Of a stretch of DNA of 22,357 bases, positions 1-12,700 are shown piece after piece. Each line of letters opens with the position of its first letter. The first letter of the stretch is position 1. Location of the stretch: NCBI GenBank assembly GCA_019649035.1, contig BMAT01012739.1, forward strand, positions 154,773 to 177,129. The letters are read 5' to 3'. The translations under genes were made by a program, and so were the position numbers. The stretch is from Elysia marginata (lineage: Eukaryota > Mollusca > Gastropoda > Plakobranchidae). A model generated the notes under the pieces. That model was not told the origin of the DNA. It ran no database searches and was given only the letters and a program-made list of their open reading frames with translations.

Positions 1-649
1 TCATTTTTAGTTTATTAACGATCATCCAATTCTTAACATGCGACATGCAAGTTTCAAATTTTTGTATTAAGGTAGGGAGATTAGGCCTACAAACAATGAT
101 TAAAAGTTTTGGGGTTTTTTTTTTTTGGTTTGCTTGCGACATGTCTTTCAGATTTTTGCTTAATTATAACAAACCTTTTTTAATGTAATTTGTTATTCGG
201 TATAACTTCTTTATCAACTGTTCTTCAATAAGGATAGTTCCATAAGTTTTACATCAAGGTGAGTTTATTCAGTGTTCTGTTTTAGCACAAAAAAAAAACT
301 ATTTAAAATGAAAAAATGAACGTACAATCTTTTTCTTGTTTTTATTCTCAAGTTAACCTATTGCCTTAAATGTGTTATTAAAAAATTTTCAATGAGTGAT
401 AGTTTATCATTTGTAATTTTTTTTAAATACTAACATAAATGCTGAGGGATGAAGCATTGTTGATCTATAAATAGCCAAGATGCAAGGTTCTTTATAAAAA
501 AAATGTTAAGAGCAGGCTCTACATATAGCAAGTTTCTTCATAAATAAAACGTTAACAGCAGACTCTACATAGCTACTCTTTCCTTTATTCCTGCATGGAT
601 TGTTTTGTTCCTACCCTGCCCTACATCCTCCGGTGTGATTTCCCAACAG
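1..649 (+). other. Upstream intron, partial
   Basis: AT-rich sequence with poly-T and poly-A runs and no credible coding segment, ending at the acceptor of exon 1. It holds a degenerate 46-bp duplication (484-574). Any preceding exon lies outside the window. Confidence 0.6.
484..574 (+). repeat. Degenerate tandem duplication, about 46-bp unit
   Basis: 484-529 and 530-574 share aag-g/t-ttctt-ataaa, a-gttaa-agcag-ctctacata in register. The second copy ends about 75 nt before exon 1. Confidence 0.75.
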
Positions 650-745
650 AGCCAAGCTCAAAGGCCAGCTCCCCACTTGCCTCCCCTGTGACCCCGACAA
701 AAGAGTCTATTGCTAAAATCCCCATCCCTAAAGAAATAATACACG
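650..745 (+). CDS. SVIL: Supervillin exon 1 of window (residues 1-31)
   Basis: The acceptor is tttcccaacag and the donor CACG|GTGAGT. The exon begins with the last two bases of a split codon and ends in phase 1. It encodes a Ser/Pro/Thr-rich stretch ([14 protein letters not shown]) followed by KIPIPKEI, low-complexity as expected for the disordered N-terminal half. The open frame continues upstream to an ATG at 595, but the acceptor and the family's large upstream region argue against a start there. No domain is recognisable. The call rests on frame continuity and good splice sites. Confidence 0.75.
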
Positions 746-3700
746 GTGAGTCGCTATATCAAGAATATATTATTGATTTTTTTTTCTCTTCTGCTCCCTT
801 TCTTTTTCTGTGTCAGTTATGACCATGCTATGATCATAGTACACAACAAATAAAGCCAGACAAATTCTAAAAGATTATACACTCCATTTATGTAACAAAT
901 TTGACAGTAAACTGATACAGAGAAGTATAAAGTCTAGGGTACCTAGGTCAAGAACAAAAAAGGTACAGGGACTCTTCCATACCTAGAGCAATCATGCACA
1001 TTAACAAAGGCATGAAATGCTAAGTACTGTAATCATGACACTGCAGTATGTAAAAAGTCTCTTAATATGTGTAGTCGATTTTTTCTAAATGTTCAAGTTA
1101 AACAAAATTTTCTAATAATCTAAGTAATCTCATGAGGTCTTAAATTGTGAATCACATACACATTTTTTTTCTTCTTATATTTGACTATTATTTAGGTATG
1201 CTTTTATACTGTACCGGTTTATTCTTAGGTCTCAGATTTTTAGTCATATTTAACATTGATTCTTTTTTAATGAAGCCTATAATTTTTAATTTCCCCATGT
1301 GGGATTAATAAAGAATTCTGTATTCTGTAATAAGTTTCATCATCTTCAGCTTTGTAGACATTTTTATCATGATCGTGTTAACACAAATTGATGATGAACA
1401 TACTGGCACACTTGTAAGCACCAGGCGGATTGATTACTCCCAAACTTTGTCCAATGCAAGTTTCAACTAAATTCAGTCCAGCTTTAGATAGATTCCTCAT
1501 ACATTATTTCCACGGAAGTTAGGTTAATTGAAATATAAAATCTTGAAGTAAATGAAGTTATGGTTGTTATTTTTTTTTGGAAGGTGTAAATGCACAACAA
1601 ATGCAGTAAGAGGCTGACAAAGGTTCAAATGTGTTAAACGGTAGTGTCGGTAAAAAAAATTTTTCTTTTCAATCACACTTTACCAGGACTAGTTTCCGAA
1701 AGCATCTATTCTTTCCTGCTTTTACCCTCAGCCCCATGATCTAAAAAAATATTGATATTTTAATTCATTGATGAATTGCAGGGAATTTGAACCTGAAAAG
1801 CTCTAATGGTTGTGTTCTTTTGTTTTGTGTGTGAACTTTAAACCCAAATTATTTTAATTGTCATTTTTAATATTATAATTTCAGACCCCACAGCAACAGT
1901 GGAGACCGCAAAACCCAAGCCAGCACCAGTGGAAGCTGAAGAAGAGGAGAATGCGCCAGTCCAGGTGGAGGTGCCAAGTATAGGGGAAGAGATTGACAGT
2001 TTCTTCTCCATCAAGTCTATAGACGATATCCAAGATACAGTGGAAGTCAATGTGGACGATTTCGATAACATCTTCATTGAAGCTAATGACATGTGAGTTA
2101 TGTTTTCTCTATTTGTTATAATAATGATAATAATAATAATAATAATATGTTTACAAGGTGCCTTAAAACTGCTAAAACATTGTTTGGTGGCTCCAATACA
2201 TAATAAAAGAAAGTTGTCTTAGTTTTAAACATAAACCGTCATTCCTGTCAAAAACTTGATCAGTATTTAATGTATTAAATTTAACATTTTTTTTTATATT
2301 ATTTGCTTTAGTTTTAGCTTGAAAAGCTGGACACATCATCCTAACAGCCAGAGTGACCTTTGAATTAAGATATCATGTGTTTAAAATTTATTGACAGTTA
2401 CACACAAGGTAGCCGTCTTTTTTATACAGGCTGCAGTTTGTGATAAATTAAGTTCTATTGGGAATAGTGTTTGGATGTATGTGATTCCCTTGACTACAAA
2501 GGTTTGCAGTTCATTTTTTGTATTCGGGCGGTTTATGTTTATGGCCTCTAACCATGTTCTTCTTATCAAACACCTTTTCAAAATGCATCTTTTAAACTTC
2601 CTAGATTGGGAAATTGTGGTGGCCAAGAAACATGCCTTTGGGAAAGAAATGCAGTGTTATTGAGTAAAAACAAGAAACTTAAGAAAAATTTCCATCCCCA
2701 AGAATCTTCAGTCTGTAGGGTCTGTGATAGTGTTCTTTCCCTGAAGTGTTTTAAAAGATATTTGATTTGTGCCTCTTTACTTAAAAACTAATGAGGCATG
2801 AAAGAGATATGTATCTGGTGGTATTGTGAGTGTAGACACTACTCTGAGAAACTGTCACTGATGAATTTCAGGAATATTTTGGTTGCCCAAGATGCAGGCA
2901 ACATTGCATATGCAACCTAAAATATTTGTTGTTTTTTTTCTAGTTTGCCTACAGTGCGAAAGCTGCGACCCCAGCGTAAGACAAAAGCGAGGAGTTTAAA
3001 TCCACTGAAGACGATGTCTCAAAGACTGGACATCAAACAGGAGTATACACAGGTTCAGCTTGGCACGGCAGAGAAAGAATTCAAGAGGATGAAGAAGGAG
3101 AACCGTGCGTACCAGATTATAAATCTATTTGTTAACTTAAAAGCTTTTTTTGAGAATGATTTAAAATGGCAATGGTGTTTCCTCATCGAATTTACTTTTT
3201 ATTTTTATTTTCCTGAATGTGAAGGTATGTAACTTTAAGAGTTTATATGAAACTTTTTAATTGAAACTGATTCGAAATCTTTTTTTTTCTGTTAAAATAC
3301 AGTCAGTTTATCATTTGAGAATAATTAAAAATGTAAATGGCAATTCGCTCAACCAGTTTTATTTTTTAAACATTTTTTAGCCTCTATATGCCTTTTTAGT
3401 GTTAATTTAAACATAACTGCCTCTAAAAGTTTATATAAAATTTTCACGTTAAAATGGAATTTTTGAATATTCTTGGACAACAATTTTCAAGAATTAAAGA
3501 GCCCTTGCACAATATTATTTGAGTTTTAATTTTGCAAATCTGTCAGAATATGTAATAAAAGAACAAATATTATTTAAAAAAAAACAGACAGTAATTGCCA
3601 GCAATGTTTCCCCCTCCCTTGACCAGTGGCTCGTGATGCAGGTTTTGCCCAGGCAGCTTTGGCAGGTCTTGCCAGCAAAGAGAATTTCAAACAGGTCGAG

Positions 3701-6700
3701 CTGAGAAGGTCAGACTCTGCGTCTTTGGCACACGGTCAGAGACTTGACCCCTTCAGTGAGCTCATGCTACTCCATGTCAAAGGTAAACAAATCAATTAGA
3801 GTTCAATTTGTGTAGTTGAAACCGTGAGGGAATAAAACCTAATTTCAAATTATCCTAACTTCAAATTATCAATATCTATCATAAATATAAAATTAAATTG
3901 GAAAGTCTTGATATAGTTTGAACTAAGCAAGAATTTAATATTTTTTTTGGTCTCTAAGTTCTAATTATGTAAACTCTACTATACTTGTTTTTCTAAGAGA
4001 TTTTTTTGTTTGCTTAGTTACAGCTGTGACAAAAATGTTGTGAATCTGTGGTTTGTGATGTTGGACAAAGCAGTTTTAGAAACACCACAGAAATTAATCA
4101 TATAGATCTGTTCAACTAACAACATCCAGCTCCGTTATTTAGTTGGCAGAGAAACCAAGGAATGATCACATCCAAAATCTATCATTTGTTATTATAAGAC
4201 AAAATAAGCAAGTTTGATGTCATCTGATTCATGAGGAATTTGTCAGAAGATACACTAGGAAAATCAATCAATCTCTGATAATTTTTTTTTAAACTCAACA
4301 TACACTTTTTTTTTTTTGTATTGCATGTTCTGGCACTGATGTTACAATGATAAAGATCATTTATGACTTTGGTCTATTTGCTCTACCTTTCAAGCTGTAA
4401 AAGTAAAAAAATTGATAAGAATAACTGTTTGCGACGTGCCATAAATTAACTGACTTAATAATGCTAGAGCAATGAGTTTACCATCACAATGAAAATGATC
4501 AAATCACACTCGGTGCTATAAGTGTAATGGACTTAAATGTGGTTCAATTCTTTTCAGTGCCTTTTCTTGCCCTATATTTTCAGGTCGTCGTACGGTACAG
4601 ACCCGACTGGTCGAACCTCACGGCCGCTCAGTCAACTCTGGCGACTGCTACATTCTGGTCACACCAGAGAAGATTATTCAGTGGGAGGGACAGTTTGCCA
4701 ATGTTATTGAGAAGGCTAAGGTGAGAACTAAGTCTTTTATTTCTTTTTTGTTTTTGTTTGTTTTCTGATGGTTTCATGTAAGATCTTGAAGCTATTATCT
4801 GAAGGCTCAGAGGTCAAACATGGCAAACTCTGTTGTAAATTTTGCATTTGAATCAATGTTAAAAGTGGTTGCTTTCCTGATTAATAAGTTGTTTTTCTTC
4901 AAGGAATTGACTCTGTCTGTGGGTAATTCTATGAAATCTTTGATTTTTCCTGAGAAATTACATAGACATGAATAAATGTGCATGTCTCATTTTGCCCTGA
5001 AACCTGTCATTTATTCTTATGAGAGCAAGTAATACATCATTCAATGCTAGGCTGCTTTTTGTCTGTGGAAAAGAAACAGAGTAGAAAGTTACATTCTGCA
5101 TCCTAGGCCTCTCATCTAGAGGCCTCAGCTTCTTCCTGGACTTCTGTTAAAAGTGTTTAAGAACTTACTATGTGAGCTGTGAAAAGTTATAAAAGAATAT
5201 TATCCATTATCAGAGCACAATTATTTCCCAATCCTTATACATATTATTGAACAAAATGCTTAGGCTATTAAATTCTTGTATATGCTCAGTTCAACTAAAA
5301 GCTCACACTAGTCACAGTTGTAACCTGTATGGTTATATTTTTCTCTATCAGGCAAGTGAGATAGCAGGCTTCATTCAGCAGAAGAAAGACCTCGGCTGTA
5401 AGAAATGTAACGAGGTCCAGGCGGTGACGCAGGCCAGGGACCACTTGGGTGCTGGCAAGGCATTCTGGGCAGCTCTGGAGGGCGACAAACAATGCCAAGG
5501 TAGCAACTGATTATTAGTTAAATGAACTGTACATCGCAATACATTTGCTGATACAAACAAGAAATGCTATTGTTGTGCATCTTTGTTGAATTCATTATAA
5601 CTAATTCTTAAATTTTTTTATAAATGGTCTCCCTATTATACTTTTTTTTGTTTTGTTTTCTTTGTTTTTCACTTGTTAAATTTTTTTTTTAAGAAACTGT
5701 AATTCCTCCTTGCTGTTATATTGACAATGTAAATGCACAGCTTACCATGTGATTGAAATCTTGTTTTTGTTTCCACCTGTTTGTTTCTCTAGCCGCTGGG
5801 CCAGATAACGAGGACGAGCTCTATGAAAGTTCTATCACTCGCTCCAACATGGTCTACAGACTTGAGGGCAATGCGCTCCTGCCGTACGAGGAATACTGGG
5901 GTGCCACACCAAAATATAACATGCTCAAACGAAATGAGGTAATCTAAGTTTTATTACTTTCTAATTTCCTTTGTCGGATGACCTTTGAACTCGTCTACTT
6001 TCGTAGACTTAAATTTTGTAGTTGTATGTATGCGTCCAATCTATAGATTTTTGTAAGATATAAATTATAAATAAGGCTGGTCATGGTAATAATTGTGTGA
6101 ATTATAAGCATTGACATACTTTTTATAATAATACTCATGGGAATCATAATTATACAGTAACAAAATTAATACATCTTTTTTAAAATAAAAAACCCAGACC
6201 TTGCCATTGCTCTTGTTATTTTCAGTGTGTTTTTAATTTCAAGCCTGGGTTGTATTCAAAGTGCGATACAGCAATATTGTCTTTATTTCAGTAAACTGTA
6301 ATGTTTTTTGATGGTTTTACTCTCCCCCCTTCCAGGTTCTGGTGTTCGACTTCGGACCAGAGTTTTACATCTGGCAGGGCAAGGCCGTCACCATGGAAAC
6401 CCGCAAACTGGGCATGAAGTTAGCCAAGCAGCTGTATGACAAGGGATATGATTATTCTATGAGTGCTATCAGCCCTTTCTCTCCACTAAGAAGTTAGTGA
6501 AATTTTCTCCCTCTCATATGATGGTTGGGTTTTATATTCTTGCAGTTATTAATAATGTGTTGAAGGTAATGCATGAAGTAGGGCAACCAGATACAATTGT
6601 TTGTGTTCTGAACTAGAGATTCATCGGTCACGGTTTAGATTGCCAACCATAGCTTGTATTGTGTCAACTTCCCGCCTGTTCAACTTATAGGTAAAGTGTT

Positions 6701-9700
6701 AATAATGAGCTCCGTAGGTATGAAAGAGCCAAACAAGTAGATTTATTGTCTTGCTCCAAAATATCAATTGAATTTTCTTTGATGTTTTAACAGAATTCTG
6801 TGGGAAAGATGATAAGTACATTAAGTCTGCAGTCTCCTAAAGGAGATTTTACACATCTTTTATCTTCCACAGTGCAATACTGCAAAAAAGCATCATTTAA
6901 TAGTGTGAAAGGATTAAGAGAATGAATTCAGTGATATATTTTACAAGCGACGTATTATCAGTTAAACAAAAGTTTTTAATCTTAGTTCATCAGTATGCAA
7001 TTTGTCTTGCGTAGCAGAAACTTTTTAAAGAAGTCAAGAGAAACATGTCAGCTCTAATGAAACCTTAAATTATCCTCCTTGTTTTTGTACCTCTCTCAGC
7101 TGAGGAAGACGGAGGTCTGCCAACTCAGGCCTCAAAGCGACCCAAGTGGGCCATTTTCGGAAAAGTCAACCAGAACATGGAGACGATACTGTTTCGTGAA
7201 AAGTTTGCTGATTGGCCAGACTCCTCGCGCCTTATCGGGGTCAAAGGGCAAGATTCTTCTGAGAACTCTCAGGTATGAATGCTTGATTATCAATCATGAG
7301 TCTGTGCAGGGGAATTGAAAAAAAAAACAACAGTTTTTTTTTTTTAAGTCTATGTATTTAAAAAGGAAAATACAACGACCCAAGAAGCAGAAATCTTTGC
7401 TGTTTTTCCATCGAGTATTTTTTAATTCAATTTTCTATCCAATGGAAAGAAATAACGTTTTGGGTACCAAGTTATTTTTGGACCAATGTTTTTTCAAATA
7501 GTTCTCAATTACATGTGTCCTCATTGCCAACTGTGGGTTCCTTTATATCCTTATTGACTAGATTTTGTTGTTTCATTTTGCATCTTTTTTTTGTCCTTTC
7601 TGCCTATCGTTTTCTTGACATGCCCGTACATCAGAATAATAATTCTGTTATCTCTTATCGTTTTGCAGAAGGAGGCGCCAGCAGAGCTGAAACCATTTGA
7701 CGCGACCCAGATGTTGCCTCTGAACACGGCCCCTGTCAGTCTTAAACTGGATGGAGCTCATGTTGGCCGAGGGGTCAAGTGGTCCGAAGACATGCAGGTG
7801 AGAGACAAAGTGCACAGCAACACTCAGGGCCTTGAGTCTTTGTCATGACGTTCTTAACACACTGTGAGACATATTTTTTTTTAAAAATGGAGGATTAAAT
7901 TTTTATCAAGAAGATATTACATTGAAGGGTTGCATCTCTGATTAACATGTTTTTATTGCTTTAGGCAGAGGTCTATTTAAAAGATTTTTCATACTATGTA
8001 TACACATTTTTCTTACAGGCCCTGAATCTTCAGCAAACCTTTTATATTTAAAATGTTTTGTTTCATCAAATATCTTTCACATTTTCACTTACAACTGTCA
8101 AAGTTTTTCATAATATTGACGTGACTGTGTTTGACATTGCTGAGAAAAGTGTAATATTTGAAAATTTATGTTTGCTTGAAATGTCTATAAAATCAAACTT
8201 ACTGCTGCAGAAGATAGTGTTTGACTGTGTTTAAACTAATATGGTCCACAGGGCTTTATCAAAACCCAGGAGATTGTTACGCTAGAAGTGACCGTCTGGC
8301 ATGTACTAGAATACGAGCACTGCAAACTGCCTGCCCTCAGCCGGGGGCAGTTCCACGAGGGAGATACGTATGTTGTACGCTGGCAGTACATGATTACCAA
8401 CGCAAGTGAGTGGACGTGTCTTGTGAAGAATATTAAAGTATTTTCTCATAATGATACTCATTAAAGTCCTTGAATCTTTTTAGCTGTGCTTGCTATGAAA
8501 AAGAGAACTATTTAACATAATCCTTATAACGACACAAATTTTAGAGTAAAAAATTTATTTTCCTACAAAAGCAATTTAAAACTTCTGTTTTATCACTGTA
8601 GTATTAATAATAAAGGCCATTTATCCAACAAAGTATTCATGCTACAGCCTGACCTCATTGTGTTTTTCCTGCAGACTTGAAAAGCTTAAAAGGAAGTGCT
8701 GCTCGCAATTCGCTGACAGGCCGGGAGCGATGTGCATATTTCTTCTGGCAGGGTAACAGCTCAACCATCAACGAGAAGGGAGCGTCAGCGCTCATGACGG
8801 TGGAACTGGATGAGGAGAGGGGACCACAGGTTAGACAGATGTTACGAGAATAACATGGCCTGAAATACCTAGAAAAAGTATGGTAAAAATCAGTGTAGTT
8901 CAAATAATTGAACTTGACTGTAAGCAGGTTTATAGGCTTGTATAGTATTTTTATAAGACTTTATGTCTGTAACATCAGTCTTGTGTTATATACAGGTCAT
9001 GTTGCACAAGTTTTGATCAGGCCAAATATTATTTTTCCATTGATTTAAAACCACTTCTCTTTTATGGAGCAATTTTTTTGTTTTAAAAGCTAATTTTATT
9101 GTAACCCATATAATCTTTAGATATTCTCTCGTTTCCTGTATTTTGCACATTTTTTTTTTTGTCAAGGATTCCAAATCTTTGGTTTTTTTTTCTGTCTCCA
9201 TTTTTTTTTACATATGCTGGAATTTTCCAGTTGTGTGTAAATAATGTTCCCTATCTGTTATCAAAGCAAGAATAATCAATGCACAGTTTCTGTCTATAAG
9301 ATTATGCTCAATTTGTTTCCATCCTTTTTTAAACTTAATGTGGCATCTCCGAATTATAAAGCGATTTACGTATGTTCTAAATCAAGAAAAAAAAATCTGA
9401 TTTTCTCACCTTTGACCTTCTCTCAACAGGTTCGTGTCCTACAAGGCAAGGAGCCTCCGTGTTTCCTCAACCTTTTTGGAGGCAGCATGATGGTCCACAT
9501 CGGCAAGCGTGAGGACCCGGACACAAACACTAGTGGTGCCTGGAGACTTTATTGTGTTCGAGGGGACTACCAAAACGAGATCTGTCTACAGGAGGTTGGT
9601 GCCAAAATAGATGTTTAAAGGGTATAGTGCAGGGATGTCAATGTTTCAGATTTAAGCTGATTTCAGCTCTTTCTCTCAAATATGGGATTTCAGCTCTTAA

Positions 9701-12700
9701 CTTTTTACTCGATTTCAACGAGAAGAAAATTAGTCAGTAGTTCAACACCTGCTTGCAAGATACTTTTGCAGTTTTAAACTTAATTAAGAGCGCAACTTCT
9801 GCTTCTATAAGCCTTTTAGAGAGTTGCCCTTGTGACTTGTCTAGTGTTACTCTATAATTCTATTTATTCCAAACCACTAAGAGTTTAACTTTGTTTTCAG
9901 CTTTTTTTCATTGGCAATTTACAACCCTGATAATGGTAGTTGGCAGTGAAATGAAATCAGCTCAAAAAGAAAATATTAAAATAAATTATTTACCTTATGT
10001 GAAATTTCAACTCTTTGCTTCAGGTAGCTTTAAGGAACATTTTTTTGCTTAGGAAGAAATAGAACCACTGCCAATAACTTTGCACCTATCAATTACTTTT
10101 GATTTTGTATTGACTGTCTACACCATTTTTTTTAAAAACCAGATTGTGTTTTAATCAATCAAGTTCCCATACTCACTGGCTTCACTTTTGCTATTCTGCT
10201 CTTCATTTTTAAGGTGCATCCAATCGATCTCTATCTCATTGTCTTATTTTGGTTTCCAGTCTTTTCATTTTGAGACAAAATCATACCATGTGAATCTTAG
10301 AATGTATCCGCAGTATTGGCTGCTGTAACCTACCATTCTCTGTCCCGTCCAGATCCCTGTGTCTATAGAACACTTGAGGAGCCGGTCCTCCCTGCTCCTG
10401 TTGAACGTAAAGACTGGCCTCATGTACATCTGGCACGGTGCCAAATCTCCGTCACACATCCGGGAATGTTGTCGCAAAGTTGTGGAGAAGCTGCAAGAAA
10501 AGTGAGTCCTTAGATCATAACTGAGTTCTGGGCTTTGGATGAGAAACCTCCCTTGTTTGTGAAAATCTAAAAGGTGCACCACATTTTTATCGTGTAAATA
10601 AGTTGTTTCTTGGTAAAGACAATCTAGGCTGTATGTAATAAACTACAATTTTAACTAAGAACATGAAGTGTGTTTTCAGAAATTGTTATTACCTCAATGT
10701 ATCAAATTTGAATTTCAACTTGAGTTACTCGTGTGGTCTCACAAGTTTGTTCCTATGCTTCAAATAATTGAAACCTAAACAACTGGGGAAGCAAATCTTT
10801 TGTGCCGGTTAAAGCTTTGTTTTTTCCAGTATTTTACCTGTTTTGGCATGCTTTAGCCAATTAACAGCAAACTTTATTACCAAGTTGAAATTACAATTAA
10901 AGAAAAAAAACAACTATTTTTTTCTTGTTCCTTGGATCAAATCTTTGCCCCCTTTTATTGAAGTGTATCATATTTGCTAATGATCGATTGCCAATATTCT
11001 TGACTTGGCGTCTGTTTAACGGGTCTTTGGTTAGATTTGTATCCATTGACCCTCACCTTTAGATTCCCATGTTTAATACACTGTAAGTTTCTTCTTCTTA
11101 TTGTCCTTAGCACTCCGTTGGAGCTGAGCTTACACAAAGGTGCAACTCTAACTGCCGTGGAAGTGAATGAAGGGGAGGAGAAATCCGAGATCTGGGCTGC
11201 CCTTGATAGCCGAGACAGGAAGTCCTATTGTTCGCTGCTCACAGGTACATGAGCGAAGCATTCTCTAGCGGATTGAATGACTTAGTTTCAAGTAGGGGTT
11301 GGATGTAGATCACTTAGTAGGACTAGTATGCTTTTGATCAAGACTGTCCCATGGTCAGGGCAAGAAGTTATCTTTTGTGCTTCACTCAGCACTGATTGGG
11401 TAGCTCAGTGTGTGTAAATTCTGAAAAAACAAAAACAGTGAGGAAGTTAAAGGTAAACTATCTCAATATGCCATGTGCCATAGACAGTGGTTGCTTTACT
11501 GTCCAGTCCCTGACACTAATGTATTGATGACAGGACAAAGTTTATTTCCATTTATGTTATTTATTGTTGCAGGTAGTTGGTCAGTCTTTCTCATCTATGT
11601 GAGCCGGAATAAGAGATACAATTTTTAAAAAATGTTGTTTGTAAAAAACTGTTAATCAAAACCTTTTTTTTTTAAAACCAAGATACTTGTTATGCTTTTG
11701 TATCTCACCAAACAGTAATTATATCACAGAATGAGAACAATTGATTTTGATGCCTGCTTTTAAGTTCATTTTAGAACTAATTTTTTTAAAATTCAAATTT
11801 TAAACCACTGTTTGCAAAGCTTTTTCTTTCTTCTCCCACAAAACACACCTAACGTTACTAAAAACCATATTTTTCCTCTAGACCCGCTATCCTCCCGTCA
11901 CACACCACGACTGTTCCACATGTCCAGTGTGAACATGATGTTTGAGGTTCACGAGCAGTTGAACCCGAGCAGAGTCCCTGACCTTCCGTCTTCGTTCCCG
12001 TTCCTGCAGGCAGATCTCTACAAATCCACCCAGCCCGGTAAGAACCTGAACAAGGGGAAATCACTCAACATCTTGATATACACATCATTGGAAACTTAGT
12101 TCGTTTCATTTAAATCTTGAAATTAAAGAAAAAAAAATGTTTTTTTTTATATGTTTCCACAAAATTGTATGAATGTCTTGCAATTTTAAACATTGGATGC
12201 TCAGGAAATGGATTACTCAAAATATCAGCTGCTTTTAATGTGAAAACATCCTACACGTTCACTTTGGTTGTGAGACACTTCAATGGTTTTCAAATTTAAT
12301 ATTTTTTTCAGTATATCTGTTTCGCATTCTATCCAAATGACCTAGTTTTGAGATAAGGGCTTTCATAGTTCAAGTGGTGTTAAGAGGTCAATTTTTTATT
12401 TTAGATACAGATGCTTAAAACAGTTCTGAACAGTTTTCATACCTGATTCATGTTGAAATTTTAGGTTTTATGTGTTTCAATTGATATGGTTACTAAACCT
12501 TAAGACTTTTATAGTTGTCTAACTTTTTAAAACTATTTCCTCATCTTTATGAAAACCTACAAGTCTTAACCATGCCACCTTCAAACAGCTAAAACTTCAC
12601 AAAGAAGCATTGTAGAGCTTTCCTGTATGTTGTATTGAAAAGCAGAGAAAATAACCATTTCTGGTAAACCAATTCCATACTATCTTACTCTAGACTCATT

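Noticed and set aside
595-822. Open frame starting at ATG 595 as a possible start of the protein
   Set aside because: The frame runs through a good acceptor (AG at 648-649) and a good donor (746). Supervillins have a long region upstream, so exon 1 is internal.
2391-2791. Overlapping open frames on both strands inside intron 2
   Set aside because: No similarity to the family, no in-phase splice sites needed, and exon 2 joins exon 3 in frame without them.
5295-5560. Two minus-strand open frames opposite exon 6
   Set aside because: Shadows of the conserved plus-strand exon.
8986-9201. Lys-rich open frame on the minus strand in intron 12
   Set aside because: It arises from T homopolymers read in reverse, with no family signature.
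11391-11412. tRNA A-box-like gggtagctcagtg in intron 15
   Set aside because: No B box (GGTTCRANTCC) lies within 100 nt and no cloverleaf can be drawn. At most a decayed SINE head.
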